Source: Paracoccus everestensis (lineage in GTDB: Bacteria; Pseudomonadota; Alphaproteobacteria; Rhodobacterales; Rhodobacteraceae). Taken from it: a DNA stretch of 64,000 nucleotides. The translations under genes and the position numbers were made by a program. The notes beneath the pieces were generated by a model that did no database searches, was not told where the DNA came from, and saw nothing but the letters and a program-made list of their open reading frames with translations. The stretch is taken from positions 216,001 to 280,000 of the forward strand of contig NZ_CP090836.1 in assembly GCF_021491915.1 (NCBI RefSeq). Reading direction: 5' to 3'. Shown in pieces: positions 16,916-25,073 of the stretch (positions within the stretch are counted from its first letter, which is position 1; each line of letters opens with the position of its first letter).

Positions 16916-19195
16916 TTATCGCCCCGTCCCCAGGCCCCCCGCTGAAATCGCGGCCATGTTGAGGATGTCGTTCACCGTCGAGGTGGTCGAGCAAAGCTGG
17001 ATCGATTGCGGCACGCCGGTCAGGATCGGGCCGATCACGGTGGCCCCGGCCATTTCCTGCATCAGCTTCACGCTGATCGATGCAGAGTGGCGGGCGGGCA
17101 CGACCAGGACGTTGGCAGGCCCAGTCAACCGGCTGAAGGGATACCGCGCCATGGAGTCCGCGTTCAGCGCCACGTCCACGGTCATTTCCCCTTCGTATTC
17201 GAAATCGACGCCGCGGCGGTCCAGAACCTTGGGCGCCTTGGCCATCTTGATGGCGCGTTCGCTGACGGGATAGCCGAAGTTGGAAAACGACAGGAATGCC
17301 ACGCGGGGCTCCAGCCCCAGGCCGCGCGCGACGGCGGCCCCGCGCGTGGCGATGTCGGCCAGATCCTCGGCCTCGGGCCATTCATGGACCAGGGTATCGC
17401 CGATCAGCACGATCCGGCCCTTGTGCAGCACGGCGGTGATGCCGACTGCCCCGTCCTGCGGGCGCAGGTCGAAGACCGTGCCCAGTTGCGCCAGCACCGG
17501 CGCGTTCTTGCGGGTAGCACCCGTGACAAGCCCGTCGCCATGCCCATGCGCCAGCATCAGCGCGGCAAAGACGTGGCGGTCGCGGTTGGCCAGCTTGTGC
17601 GCGTCTTCCCGGTCCACGCCCTTGCGTTGCAGGCGGGCATAAAGGAATTCGTGATAGGCATCGAGGTGGCGGGAGTTCGCCGCATTGACCACGGACAGCT
17701 CTCGCACCGCATCAGCGAGGCCCACGGCTTCCAGCTTTTCCCTTACATCGGCCTCGCGGCCCACGACCAGGGCCTGGCCCATGCCGCCGCGCTGCCAGGC
17801 GACGGCGGCGCGCAACACGCGCGGATCGTCTCCCTCGGCAAAGATCATGCGGGCCTGGCTTTGACGGGCGCGGGCATGGATGCCTTGCAGGATCGCCGCC
17901 GTCGGATCCATGCGGTTCTTCAGCGACTGGACATAGCCGTCCATGTCGATGATCGGGCGCCGTGCGACGCCCGTGTCCATGCCTGCCCTGGCAACCGCGG
18001 GCGGGATCACATGGATCAGGCGCGGATCGAAGGGCGTCGGGATGATGTAATCGCGCCCGAATTGCAGCTTGCGGCCATAGGCCACGGCGACTTCGTCCGG
18101 GACATCCTCGCGTGCGAGCTTCGCCAAGGCCTCGGCGCAGGCGATCTTCATCTCATCGTTGATGGCGCGGGCGTGGATGTCCAGGGCGCCCCGGAACAGA
18201 TAGGGAAAGCCCAGGACGTTGTTCACCTGGTTCGGGTAATCGCTGCGGCCCGTGGCGACGATGGCGTCAGGGCGGACGGCATGGGCATCCTCGGGCGTGA
18301 TCTCGGGGTCGGGGTTGGCCATGGCGAAGATGACCGGGTTGTCAGCCATCGAGGCCACCATGTCCTGCGTCACCGCGCCCTTGGCGCTGACGCCCAGGAA
18401 AACGTCGGCGCCACGCATCGCCTCCTCCAGCGTGCGGGCATCGGTCACGACCGCATGGGCCGATTTCCACTGGTTCATCCCCTCGGTCCGGCCCTGGTAG
18501 ATGACGCCCTTGGTGTCGGCCATGATGCAGTTGTCATGCCGCGCGCCCATGGATTTCAGCAGTTCCAGGCAGGCGATGCCCGCCGCGCCCGCACCGTTGA
18601 GGACGATCCTCACGTCCTCGATCCTCTTGCCCGACAATTCCAGCGCGTTCAGCAGGCCCGCCGCGCAGATCACCGCCGTGCCGTGCTGGTCGTCGTGAAA
18701 GACCGGGATGTCCATCATCTCTTTCAGGCGCTGCTCGATGATGAAGCATTCGGGCGCCTTGATGTCTTCCAGGTTGATGCCCCCAAAGGTCGGACCCATC
18801 AGCTTGACGGCATTGATGAACTCGTCTGCGTCCTCGGTGTCCAGTTCGATGTCGATGGCGTTCACGTCGGCGAAGCGCTTGAACAGCACCGCCTTGCCTT
18901 CCATCACGGGCTTGGAGGCAAGCGCGCCCAAGTTCCCCATCCCCAGGATGGCGGTGCCGTTGGAAATCACCGCGACCATGTTGCCCTTGGTGGTATAGTC
19001 ATAGGCGGTTTCAGGCCGGTCGGCGATGGCTTGGACGGGCACCGCGACGCCCGGCGAATAGGCCAGCGACAGGTCGCGCTGCGTGGCCATGGGAGTGGAG
19101 GCGACGATGTCGAATTTTCCCGGACGCGGCTCAAGGTGATAGGCCAGAGCCTCCTCGGGGGTGATGCGGGCGCTGCGGGGGGACTTGTCGGTCAT
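16916..19195 (-). CDS. maeB: NADP-dependent malic enzyme with phosphotransacetylase-like domain
   Basis: A 759-residue two-domain protein. Residues ~1-430 form the malic enzyme, oxidatively decarboxylating malate to pyruvate (YSPGVAVPV, LGMGNLGALASKPVMEGK, and the nucleotide-binding VLNGAGAAGIACLELL). The rest is a phosphate-acetyltransferase-like domain (GLVTGATRKNAPVLAQLG, SFSNFGYPVSERAIKMAK), which in this family is usually regulatory, sensing acetyl-CoA. The ATG at 19195 has GGAGG about 6 bases upstream. It stands alone on the minus strand downstream of the Anbu cluster and supplies NADPH and pyruvate during gluconeogenic growth. Confidence 0.95.
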   Translation of the reverse strand: MTDKSPRSARITPEEALAYHLEPRPGKFDIVASTPMATQRDLSLAYSPGVAVPVQAIADRPETAYDYTTKGNMVAVISNGTAILGMGNLGALASKPVMEGKAVLFKRFADVNAIDIELDTEDADEFINAVKLMGPTFGGINLEDIKAPECFIIEQRLKEMMDIPVFHDDQHGTAVICAAGLLNALELSGKRIEDVRIVLNGAGAAGIACLELLKSMGARHDNCIMADTKGVIYQGRTEGMNQWKSAHAVVTDARTLEEAMRGADVFLGVSAKGAVTQDMVASMADNPVIFAMANPDPEITPEDAHAVRPDAIVATGRSDYPNQVNNVLGFPYLFRGALDIHARAINDEMKIACAEALAKLAREDVPDEVAVAYGRKLQFGRDYIIPTPFDPRLIHVIPPAVARAGMDTGVARRPIIDMDGYVQSLKNRMDPTAAILQGIHARARQSQARMIFAEGDDPRVLRAAVAWQRGGMGQALVVGREADVREKLEAVGLADAVRELSVVNAANSRHLDAYHEFLYARLQRKGVDREDAHKLANRDRHVFAALMLAHGHGDGLVTGATRKNAPVLAQLGTVFDLRPQDGAVGITAVLHKGRIVLIGDTLVHEWPEAEDLADIATRGAAVARGLGLEPRVAFLSFSNFGYPVSERAIKMAKAPKVLDRRGVDFEYEGEMTVDVALNADSMARYPFSRLTGPANVLVVPARHSASISVKLMQEMAGATVIGPILTGVPQSIQLCSTTSTVNDILNMAAISAGGLGTGR

Positions 19196-19300
19196 CGGGA
19201 TCCTCCGGGGGGATGGTGGTCCCGTTTAACGTTACGTCACCGCTGGCTCAACAGGCTTTGCAGGCAAATCTGTGTCGCGGGAACCGTGAAAATGCCCGGA

Positions 19301-20026
19301 TCAGACCGAAATATTGACAAAGCTGTCGCGCAGCGCGGCGGACCAGGCCGCGCTCATTCTTGCGAAATCGGCGTCACCTTCCAGAATGCGGCGGCGATGC
19401 GTGACGGCGCAGGCGTCCCGTCCGATGATCGCCAGATCCAGGGGCATTCCGACCGAAAGGTTGGACCGCAGCGTCGAATCCATCGACAGCAGCACGGCTT
19501 TCTGCGCATCGGCCAGATTGGTTGCGGGCGTCACCACGCGGTCGAGGATGGGCTTGCCGTATTTGTGTTCGCCGATCTGCAGAAAGGGCGTGTCCTCGGT
19601 CGCCTCGATGAAATTTCCCTCGGGATAGATAAGGAACAGGCGCATATCGCCGCCGCACCGCTGGCCCGCGACGATCATGCTGGCGGACGCCTGCTGGCGC
19701 AGGTCGCGGTGTTGCTCGGCGATTTCCCGACGTGTGCGCGACAGCGTGTCGCCGATGATCGTGGCGACCTGCAACATCGTCTGCGCCTTCATGATCGAGG
19801 TGGTCTCGTCTGCCATCTCGTCATGGATGGCCTCGTTCAGGCGCGCCAGGGTGGTCTGCGTCACCGACAGGGATCCGGCGGTCATCACCACGATGCTGCG
19901 TTCGCCCGGCTGTTCGAAAAAGAACATCTTCCGATAACAGGCGATATTGTCCAAGCCTGCATTGGTGCGCGTGTCCGACAACAGCACAAGTCCGGCATTC
20001 AGCTTCAAGCCGACGCAATAGGTCAT
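19301..20026 (-). CDS. Anbu, bacterial proteasome-like (beta-subunit family) protein
   Basis: A 241-residue Ntn-hydrolase-fold protein beginning MTYCVGLKLNAGLVLLSDTR, so removal of Met exposes Thr as candidate nucleophile; Asp and Arg follow in the usual LSDTRTNAG segment. This is the ancestral-beta-subunit (Anbu) group related to HslV and proteasome beta subunits. Homologs form open multisubunit rings, and peptidase activity has been hard to show. It is the last of four co-directional genes that are the characteristic Anbu partners, with a 164-base gap before it. Confidence 0.92.
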   Translation of the reverse strand: MTYCVGLKLNAGLVLLSDTRTNAGLDNIACYRKMFFFEQPGERSIVVMTAGSLSVTQTTLARLNEAIHDEMADETTSIMKAQTMLQVATIIGDTLSRTRREIAEQHRDLRQQASASMIVAGQRCGGDMRLFLIYPEGNFIEATEDTPFLQIGEHKYGKPILDRVVTPATNLADAQKAVLLSMDSTLRSNLSVGMPLDLAIIGRDACAVTHRRRILEGDADFARMSAAWSAALRDSFVNISV

Positions 20027-20190
20027 GTCTGCGTCTTTCCCGTCATGATCGCGCTGCAATCTAGTCGTCGCGGGGACAGGTCGCAATCCGTCCTTTCCGT
20101 TCTCCTTGGCTTAAATATCCGCAGGGCTTCGGAACGCCCGGAAAGGTCCAGTGCACCTTTTTCAGCAGAGAAGGGACCGGCCGGCCTTTT

Positions 20191-21033
20191 TCAACTTTGC
20201 GTCTGGCTTTGACTTTGGGTCTGGAAGCGTTCCACTTCCTCGACATTGACCGCGACATCCATCGTCTCGATGCCCTGGCCCGCGGCGATCCCGCGGATGG
20301 GGGCCGCGTCGGACGCATCCAGCCCTGACCCCAGGCGGACATAGCGTTCGTCGGGACAGCACTGGTTTGCCGGATCAAAGCCGATCCAGCCCAGGCCGGG
20401 AACATGGATCTCGGCCCAGGCATGGGCGGCCTCGTGCGCCTCGCCCTCGGTCGTGCTGTGCAGATAGCCCGACACATAGCGCGCGGACAGGTCACGCAGG
20501 CGCGCGACTGCGACCAAGGCATGGGCATGGTCCTGGCAGACGCCTTTGCCCTGTTCCAAGGCTTCGGCCGCGGTGGTGTGGAACTCCGTCTGGCCGGGGA
20601 CATAGGCGATGGCGCCCGATACCGCCCCCGACAGCTTATGTGCAAGGTCCAGCGAATCCGATGGGTCGGTGACTGCCGCCGCCAGTTCGCGCAGCCCTGC
20701 CTCGGGCTGTGTCGTGGGCGTGTCGCGCAGATATGCAAGCGGGTGGATCAGTTCGCGATGCCCGCGCAGCACGCCGGCGGTGTCGCGTGTCTCGACCCGG
20801 CCCGTCACGGTGACGGTGACTTCCCCGGTTGGCCCGCGCACGGTCCATCCTTCGATCCAGTCGCCGGCCCCATCGCGGAAACCGGGGCCGCGGATGCCGC
20901 CCTCTACCTCGATCGCCCAGTCATGCGTCCGCTGGCCTTCGGAAACCGAGGGGGTCAGCCGCAAGCTTTGCACCAGGTTCCTGACCGGCCGGTCATAGCG
21001 GTAAACCGTCCGATGAAAGATGCGCAGCTTCAT
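20191..21033 (-). CDS. Transglutaminase-like cysteine protease/amidase (Anbu cluster)
   Basis: A 280-residue protein with the N-terminal bacterial transglutaminase-associated region (FHRTVYRYDRPV) and a transglutaminase core. The catalytic triad is Cys in GKGVCQDHAHALVAVAR, His in EAAHAWAEIHVPGLGW and Asp in IGFDPANQ. No signal peptide is seen, so it is probably cytoplasmic. The ATG overlaps the alpha-E stop as ATGA. The last residues are an odd Gln/Ser/Thr tract (QTQSQSQTQS). Within Anbu clusters it is thought to act on peptides or isopeptides made by the ATP-grasp partner, which is inference. Confidence 0.9.
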   Translation of the reverse strand: MKLRIFHRTVYRYDRPVRNLVQSLRLTPSVSEGQRTHDWAIEVEGGIRGPGFRDGAGDWIEGWTVRGPTGEVTVTVTGRVETRDTAGVLRGHRELIHPLAYLRDTPTTQPEAGLRELAAAVTDPSDSLDLAHKLSGAVSGAIAYVPGQTEFHTTAAEALEQGKGVCQDHAHALVAVARLRDLSARYVSGYLHSTTEGEAHEAAHAWAEIHVPGLGWIGFDPANQCCPDERYVRLGSGLDASDAAPIRGIAAGQGIETMDVAVNVEEVERFQTQSQSQTQS

Positions 21034-21989
21034 CACGATCCCCCCAAAAGATAATCCTCGTGCACCAGGGACGAGATCGTGCCGATCTCGGTGATGAACC
21101 AGGTCAGGAATTCATGCAGCCCTTCGTCGAAGATCATGTCGATGTCATGGGCCTGCAGGCGGGACAGCACCTCTCGTGCCTTGTCACGCGCATTGGTCGG
21201 CACCGTTTCGCCATATCGCTTGGCAAGCCCTTCCAGGTTCCAGACCGCCTCGTAAAGCGAGGTGATCAGCGACCGGGGGCTTTCGCCGTTCAGGATCAGG
21301 AAATCCGCGACCCGCCCCGCCGTGATGTCGCCCCCATAGGCCCAGTGATAGGACCGGTGCGCCGACAGCGCCCGCAGGATCACCTGCCATTGATAGGTGT
21401 CCAGACCCGATCCGACGAATTCGATCCGGGGCAGCAGCACATAATACTTTACATCCAGCAGCCGGGCGGTTGCATCTGCCCGTTCCAGGCCATAGCCGAG
21501 ATTCATGAAATGCCAGCCGTCGTTGCGCAATTGCGTGGCATTGATCGCGCCCCGCACGGTCGAGGTATAGCTGGTCGTCACATCCGTCAAAGAGGCCATG
21601 TCCAGCTTGTCGCGGGGCGTCTTCTCGATCTTGCGCAGATCCTGATAGGCCATGTTCAGCGCGTCCCAGACCTGGCTGGTCAGCGCGGTCCGCACGATCC
21701 GCCCCGCTTCGCGCGCCTTTTCGGTGCAGGACATCACCGATGACGGGTTTTCCCGGTCGAAGAAGATGAATTCCTCGATGTTTTCCTGGCTGATCTCGCC
21801 ATATTTGCGGGCGAACAGGTTGGCCGAACCCGATGCCTGCAACAGCGAGTTCCATTCGTTCTGATACCCCGAGGCGGTGTTCGGCAGCAGCGTGATGCGC
21901 TGGCCCACATCCAGCAGGCGGGCGGCGGTGTCGGCGCGTTCCAGGTGCCGGCCCATCCAGAACAGGTTCGCGGCGGTGCGGCTGAGCAT
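21033..21989 (-). CDS. Alpha-E domain protein (Anbu cluster)
   Basis: A 318-residue, mostly helical protein starting MLSRTAANLFWMGRHLERAD, the signature of the alpha-E family; a second copy of the motif (FMNLGYGLERADATARLLD) lies mid-protein. Biochemical role unknown; it is always found beside the circularly permuted ATP-grasp gene and is assumed to be its partner. It starts 10 bases after the ATP-grasp stop and overlaps the transglutaminase start, so the three genes form one operon. Confidence 0.9.
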   Translation of the reverse strand: MLSRTAANLFWMGRHLERADTAARLLDVGQRITLLPNTASGYQNEWNSLLQASGSANLFARKYGEISQENIEEFIFFDRENPSSVMSCTEKAREAGRIVRTALTSQVWDALNMAYQDLRKIEKTPRDKLDMASLTDVTTSYTSTVRGAINATQLRNDGWHFMNLGYGLERADATARLLDVKYYVLLPRIEFVGSGLDTYQWQVILRALSAHRSYHWAYGGDITAGRVADFLILNGESPRSLITSLYEAVWNLEGLAKRYGETVPTNARDKAREVLSRLQAHDIDMIFDEGLHEFLTWFITEIGTISSLVHEDYLLGGS

Positions 21990-21999
21990 ATGCGTCCCC

Positions 22000-23409
22000 T
22001 TATTCCGACAAGACCCAGGTGTCCTTGACGCCCCCGCCCTGCGACGAGTTGACGACAAGGCTTCCCTCGCGCAGCGCCACGCGCGTCAGGCCGCCCGGCA
22101 CCAGCTCGATCCGGTCGCCGCACAGGCAATAGGGGCGCAGGTCCACGTGGCGCGGGGCCAGCCCTTCGGCGACAAAGGTGGGGCAGGTGGACAAGGCCAA
22201 GGTCGGCTGGGCGATATAGTTGCCAGGATCGGCCTTTATCTTGGCACGGAAAGTCTCGATCTCCTCCTTGGTGGACCGGGGACCGACCAGCATTCCGTAA
22301 CCGCCCGATCCATGGACCTCTTTCACGACAAGGTCGGGCAGGTGTTCCATGACGTATTTGTAGTCGTCGTCCTTCCACAGGGTCCAGGTCTGGACGTTCT
22401 GCAACAACGGCTCCTCTCCTAGATAGAAGCGGACCATTTCCGGCACAAAGGTATAGATCGCCTTGTCGTCGGCCACGCCCGCGCCCGGTGCCGAACAGAT
22501 CGACACCCCGCCCGAGCGATAGACATCCATCAGCCCCGGAATGCCCAGCATCGAATCGGGGCGGAAGCACAGCGGATCCAGGAAGGGATCGTCGATCCGG
22601 CGATAGATCACATCGACGCGCCTTGGCCCCTGCGTGGTGCGCATATAGACGAATTCGCCGTCCACGAACAAATCCGCGCCTTCGACCAGTTCGACGCCCA
22701 TCAGGTTGGCCAGGAAGCTGTGTTCGTAATAGGCGCTGTTGAAATGGCCTGGCGTCAGGACCACGCAGGTCGGACGGTCGTGGCATTTAGCGGGCGCCAC
22801 CGATTCCAGCGTGCGGCGCAACAGGTCGGGATACTGGTCCACGGGTTCGATCCGGTTGCCGCGGAACAGGCCAGGGAACATCCGCATCATGATCTCGCGG
22901 TTTTCCAGCATATAGCTGACACCGGACGGGGTGCGGCAGTTGTCCTCGAGGACATAGAACTCGTCCTTGGCGGTGCGCACCAGGTCGATGCCGATGACAT
23001 GGGAATAAACGCCGCGCGGGGGCACCACGCCCACCACGGCCTTTTCATAGGCGTCGTTCTGGTAAACCAGCCGGGCGGGAATGCGGCCCGCGCGCACGAT
23101 CTCGGCCCGGCCATAGACATCGCGCAGAAATGCGTTCAGCGCCCGCGCGCGCTGCTTGATGCCGCGTTCAAGGCGGCGCCATTCGGCCTGTTCGAAAACG
23201 CGCGGCATCATGTCAAAGGGGATCAGCCGGTCGGGGTCGCCCCCCTCGCCATAGACGGCGAAGGTGATGCCGATGCGGCGGAACAGGGCCTCGGCCTCGG
23301 CCTGCTTCATCTGCCGGAAATCCGCCGGCATTGTTTCGACCCATTGGCTCAGCCGCGCATAGGGTTCGCGAACCTGCGATCCCTCGAACATCTCGTTGTA
23401 ATAGGTCAT
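22000..23409 (-). CDS. Circularly permuted ATP-grasp protein (Anbu cluster)
   Basis: A 469-residue member of the circularly permuted ATP-grasp type 2 family. Recognisable parts are MTYYNEMFEG at the start, FYVLEDNCRTPSGVSYMLEN and YRRIDDPFLDPL, then the glycine-rich LVVKEVHGSGGYGMLVGP nucleotide loop and a C-terminal NSSQGGGVKDTWVL. ATP-grasp enzymes join carboxylates to amines, so peptide or amide synthesis is likely, but the substrate is unknown. I chose the ATG at 23409 from the conserved MTYYNEM start. First gene of the Anbu cluster. Confidence 0.9.
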   Translation of the reverse strand: MTYYNEMFEGSQVREPYARLSQWVETMPADFRQMKQAEAEALFRRIGITFAVYGEGGDPDRLIPFDMMPRVFEQAEWRRLERGIKQRARALNAFLRDVYGRAEIVRAGRIPARLVYQNDAYEKAVVGVVPPRGVYSHVIGIDLVRTAKDEFYVLEDNCRTPSGVSYMLENREIMMRMFPGLFRGNRIEPVDQYPDLLRRTLESVAPAKCHDRPTCVVLTPGHFNSAYYEHSFLANLMGVELVEGADLFVDGEFVYMRTTQGPRRVDVIYRRIDDPFLDPLCFRPDSMLGIPGLMDVYRSGGVSICSAPGAGVADDKAIYTFVPEMVRFYLGEEPLLQNVQTWTLWKDDDYKYVMEHLPDLVVKEVHGSGGYGMLVGPRSTKEEIETFRAKIKADPGNYIAQPTLALSTCPTFVAEGLAPRHVDLRPYCLCGDRIELVPGGLTRVALREGSLVVNSSQGGGVKDTWVLSE

Positions 23410-23684
23410 GTCTTCACCCGCTGACACCGGACCCTTCGCGGGTCTTCTTCCCCCGATGATCGGAGACGGCCTTGCCCAAGTCCACACAGGAATGGTGGTT
23501 CCTGCATGAAAGTTCCGCAAGACAGTGTCGTCGGCGGGGAAAGCTTTGCCGGAATGTCAGGCGTTTGCCAAAGATTCGGGCGCTGCAGGTGCGGTGGGGA
23601 ATCCGATCCTCCGGCCTGGGCGTCGCTTACCGGATGGTAACCTTTCGGAGGTAAGGCTGATCCCTGGAAGCGCAGGGGAACAAG

Positions 23685-24008
23685 ATGCAGCTGATCGTCA
23701 CCGAAACCGAAACCCAACTGACCGTCACCGTGGACGAAACACGCATCGACGCCGCCATCGCCACAAGGTTCAAGGACCGGCTGCGAGAGATCGTGTTGCG
23801 GGGCCGCAAGCCCGTCCGCCTGGATATGCGCCGTGTCGATTTCATGGACAGTTCCGGCCTTGGCGCCATGATCGCGGTCCGCAAGGCCTTGCCGGAATCG
23901 TTGCCGCTGGTGCTGGAAGGACTGACGCCCAACGTGGAACGCGTGTTCCGCCTGACCCGGATGGACAGCGTGTTCGACATCAGGCCCGCCGCCGCCCCGC
24001 AGGAATAG
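23685..24008 (+). CDS. STAS-domain anti-sigma factor antagonist
   Basis: A 107-residue STAS protein of the SpoIIAA/RsbV type. The phosphorylatable serine lies in VDFMDSSGLGAMIAVRKAL. In partner-switching systems the unphosphorylated form binds the anti-sigma kinase and frees its target. It is followed 30 bases later by the kinase gene, but no PP2C phosphatase or sigma factor gene is adjacent, so the activating signal and the target are encoded elsewhere. Confidence 0.9.
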   Translation: MQLIVTETETQLTVTVDETRIDAAIATRFKDRLREIVLRGRKPVRLDMRRVDFMDSSGLGAMIAVRKALPESLPLVLEGLTPNVERVFRLTRMDSVFDIRPAAAPQE

Positions 24009-24038
24009 TGACAACGATCCCAGACAGGAGTTTGTGTA

Positions 24039-24545
24039 ATGAGTTCCACCGAACGGCAGAATGCCGGTCACACCCTGCGCCCCCTAACCCGGACGCAGCC
24101 GATGTTCCATCGCGTGCTGCAGGCCGAACCCCATGACGTGCGCCGGACGCTGAAGGATCTGCGCACGCGCTTTGCGTCACAGGTCAGCGCCGATGCCATG
24201 GGCCGGCTGGAACTGGTCCTGGCCGAGGTGATGAACAACGTCGTCGAACACGCCGACCTTGCCCCACAGCCCCTGCCGGGGTCGATGTCGCGCTCGATGC
24301 ATCTGTGCGTGGTGATGCACGACAATGGCCTGTCCTGCGCAATCACAGATAACGGCGGCCACCTGCCGGCCGACTGCCTGCTTCCCCGCAGCCTTCCCGC
24401 CCTTGATCCGCTGGACCTGCCGGAAGGCGGCTTTGGCTGGTGCCTGATCCAGGGGCTGACGCAATCGCTGTGTTATTACCGCGAAGGCCAGCGGAATTGC
24501 TTGGCCTTCATGGTGCCTTATACCTCGCGGGTGGAAAATCCCTGA
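24039..24545 (+). CDS. Anti-sigma factor serine kinase (RsbW/SpoIIAB-type HATPase)
   Basis: A 168-residue GHKL-fold kinase. The N box is ELVLAEVMNNVVEHA, the G1 box ITDNGGHLP, and the G2 region PEGGFGWCLIQGL. It should phosphorylate the upstream STAS protein and sequester a sigma factor or other client when the antagonist is phosphorylated. CAGGAG lies upstream of the ATG. The IS200/IS605 element begins within about 35 bases of its stop, so the coding region appears intact. Confidence 0.88.
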   Translation: MSSTERQNAGHTLRPLTRTQPMFHRVLQAEPHDVRRTLKDLRTRFASQVSADAMGRLELVLAEVMNNVVEHADLAPQPLPGSMSRSMHLCVVMHDNGLSCAITDNGGHLPADCLLPRSLPALDPLDLPEGGFGWCLIQGLTQSLCYYREGQRNCLAFMVPYTSRVENP

Positions 24546-24586
24546 GCTTCAGCTGGGAGATGTGTGGCTGCGCGGCGACTTCAGGG

Positions 24587-25000
24587 CTACAAGCCTTGGC
24601 AATGTTCAATATAGTGCCTGACCGTCTGTGCGGACATGTCTCCGGTTGTTCCGACATAGTAGCTCTGCGCCCACAGGGCGCGCTCGCCGCAGGTGCTTGC
24701 GATGTCCGGATGCTGCTTGCGCACGGCGCGACTGCTCGCTCCCTTCAGGACCCGCACCGCATCGGCGGGCGAGACAGAAGGTTTGGCTGACACGAAGGCG
24801 TGGACATGATCCATATCCGTCTCGAGTGCGAGCAGTGCCATATCCGCAGTCTCGCAGGCCGAGGCGATGGCCGCCTTAACGGTTGCCTCGACTTCGGGCG
24901 TGAGGATCCTGCGCCGATACTTCGGGATCCAGACGAAGTGGTATCCGATCCGATACCGCGCCCAGCGGGTAGCTGCATCAGGAACGGTGCCTTGGATCAT
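24587..25000 (-). CDS. tnpA: IS200/IS605 Y1 transposase TnpA
   Basis: A 137-residue single-strand HUH transposase. The metal-binding pair is in ETDMDHVHAFV (His-Val-His), and the nucleophilic tyrosine lies in the C-terminal helix DMSAQTVRHYIEHCQ. The fold opening is YRIGYHFVWIPKYRRRIL. It catalyses excision and insertion of the element's single-stranded circle. Length is normal, and the ORF looks intact. Confidence 0.9.
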   Translation of the reverse strand: MIQGTVPDAATRWARYRIGYHFVWIPKYRRRILTPEVEATVKAAIASACETADMALLALETDMDHVHAFVSAKPSVSPADAVRVLKGASSRAVRKQHPDIASTCGERALWAQSYYVGTTGDMSAQTVRHYIEHCQGL

Positions 25001-25073
25001 ATCTGCCTAAAGTTACTTGATAATTTCTATCTTCGCACTTGCATCATGAACCGTCAGGTGGGAAAATGCAAGC

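Noticed and set aside
17006-20212. A 1068-codon open frame on the plus strand opposite maeB and anbu
   Set aside because: It mirrors the codon bias of the genes on the minus strand, has His/Gln/Asp-rich low-complexity composition and no recognisable domain.
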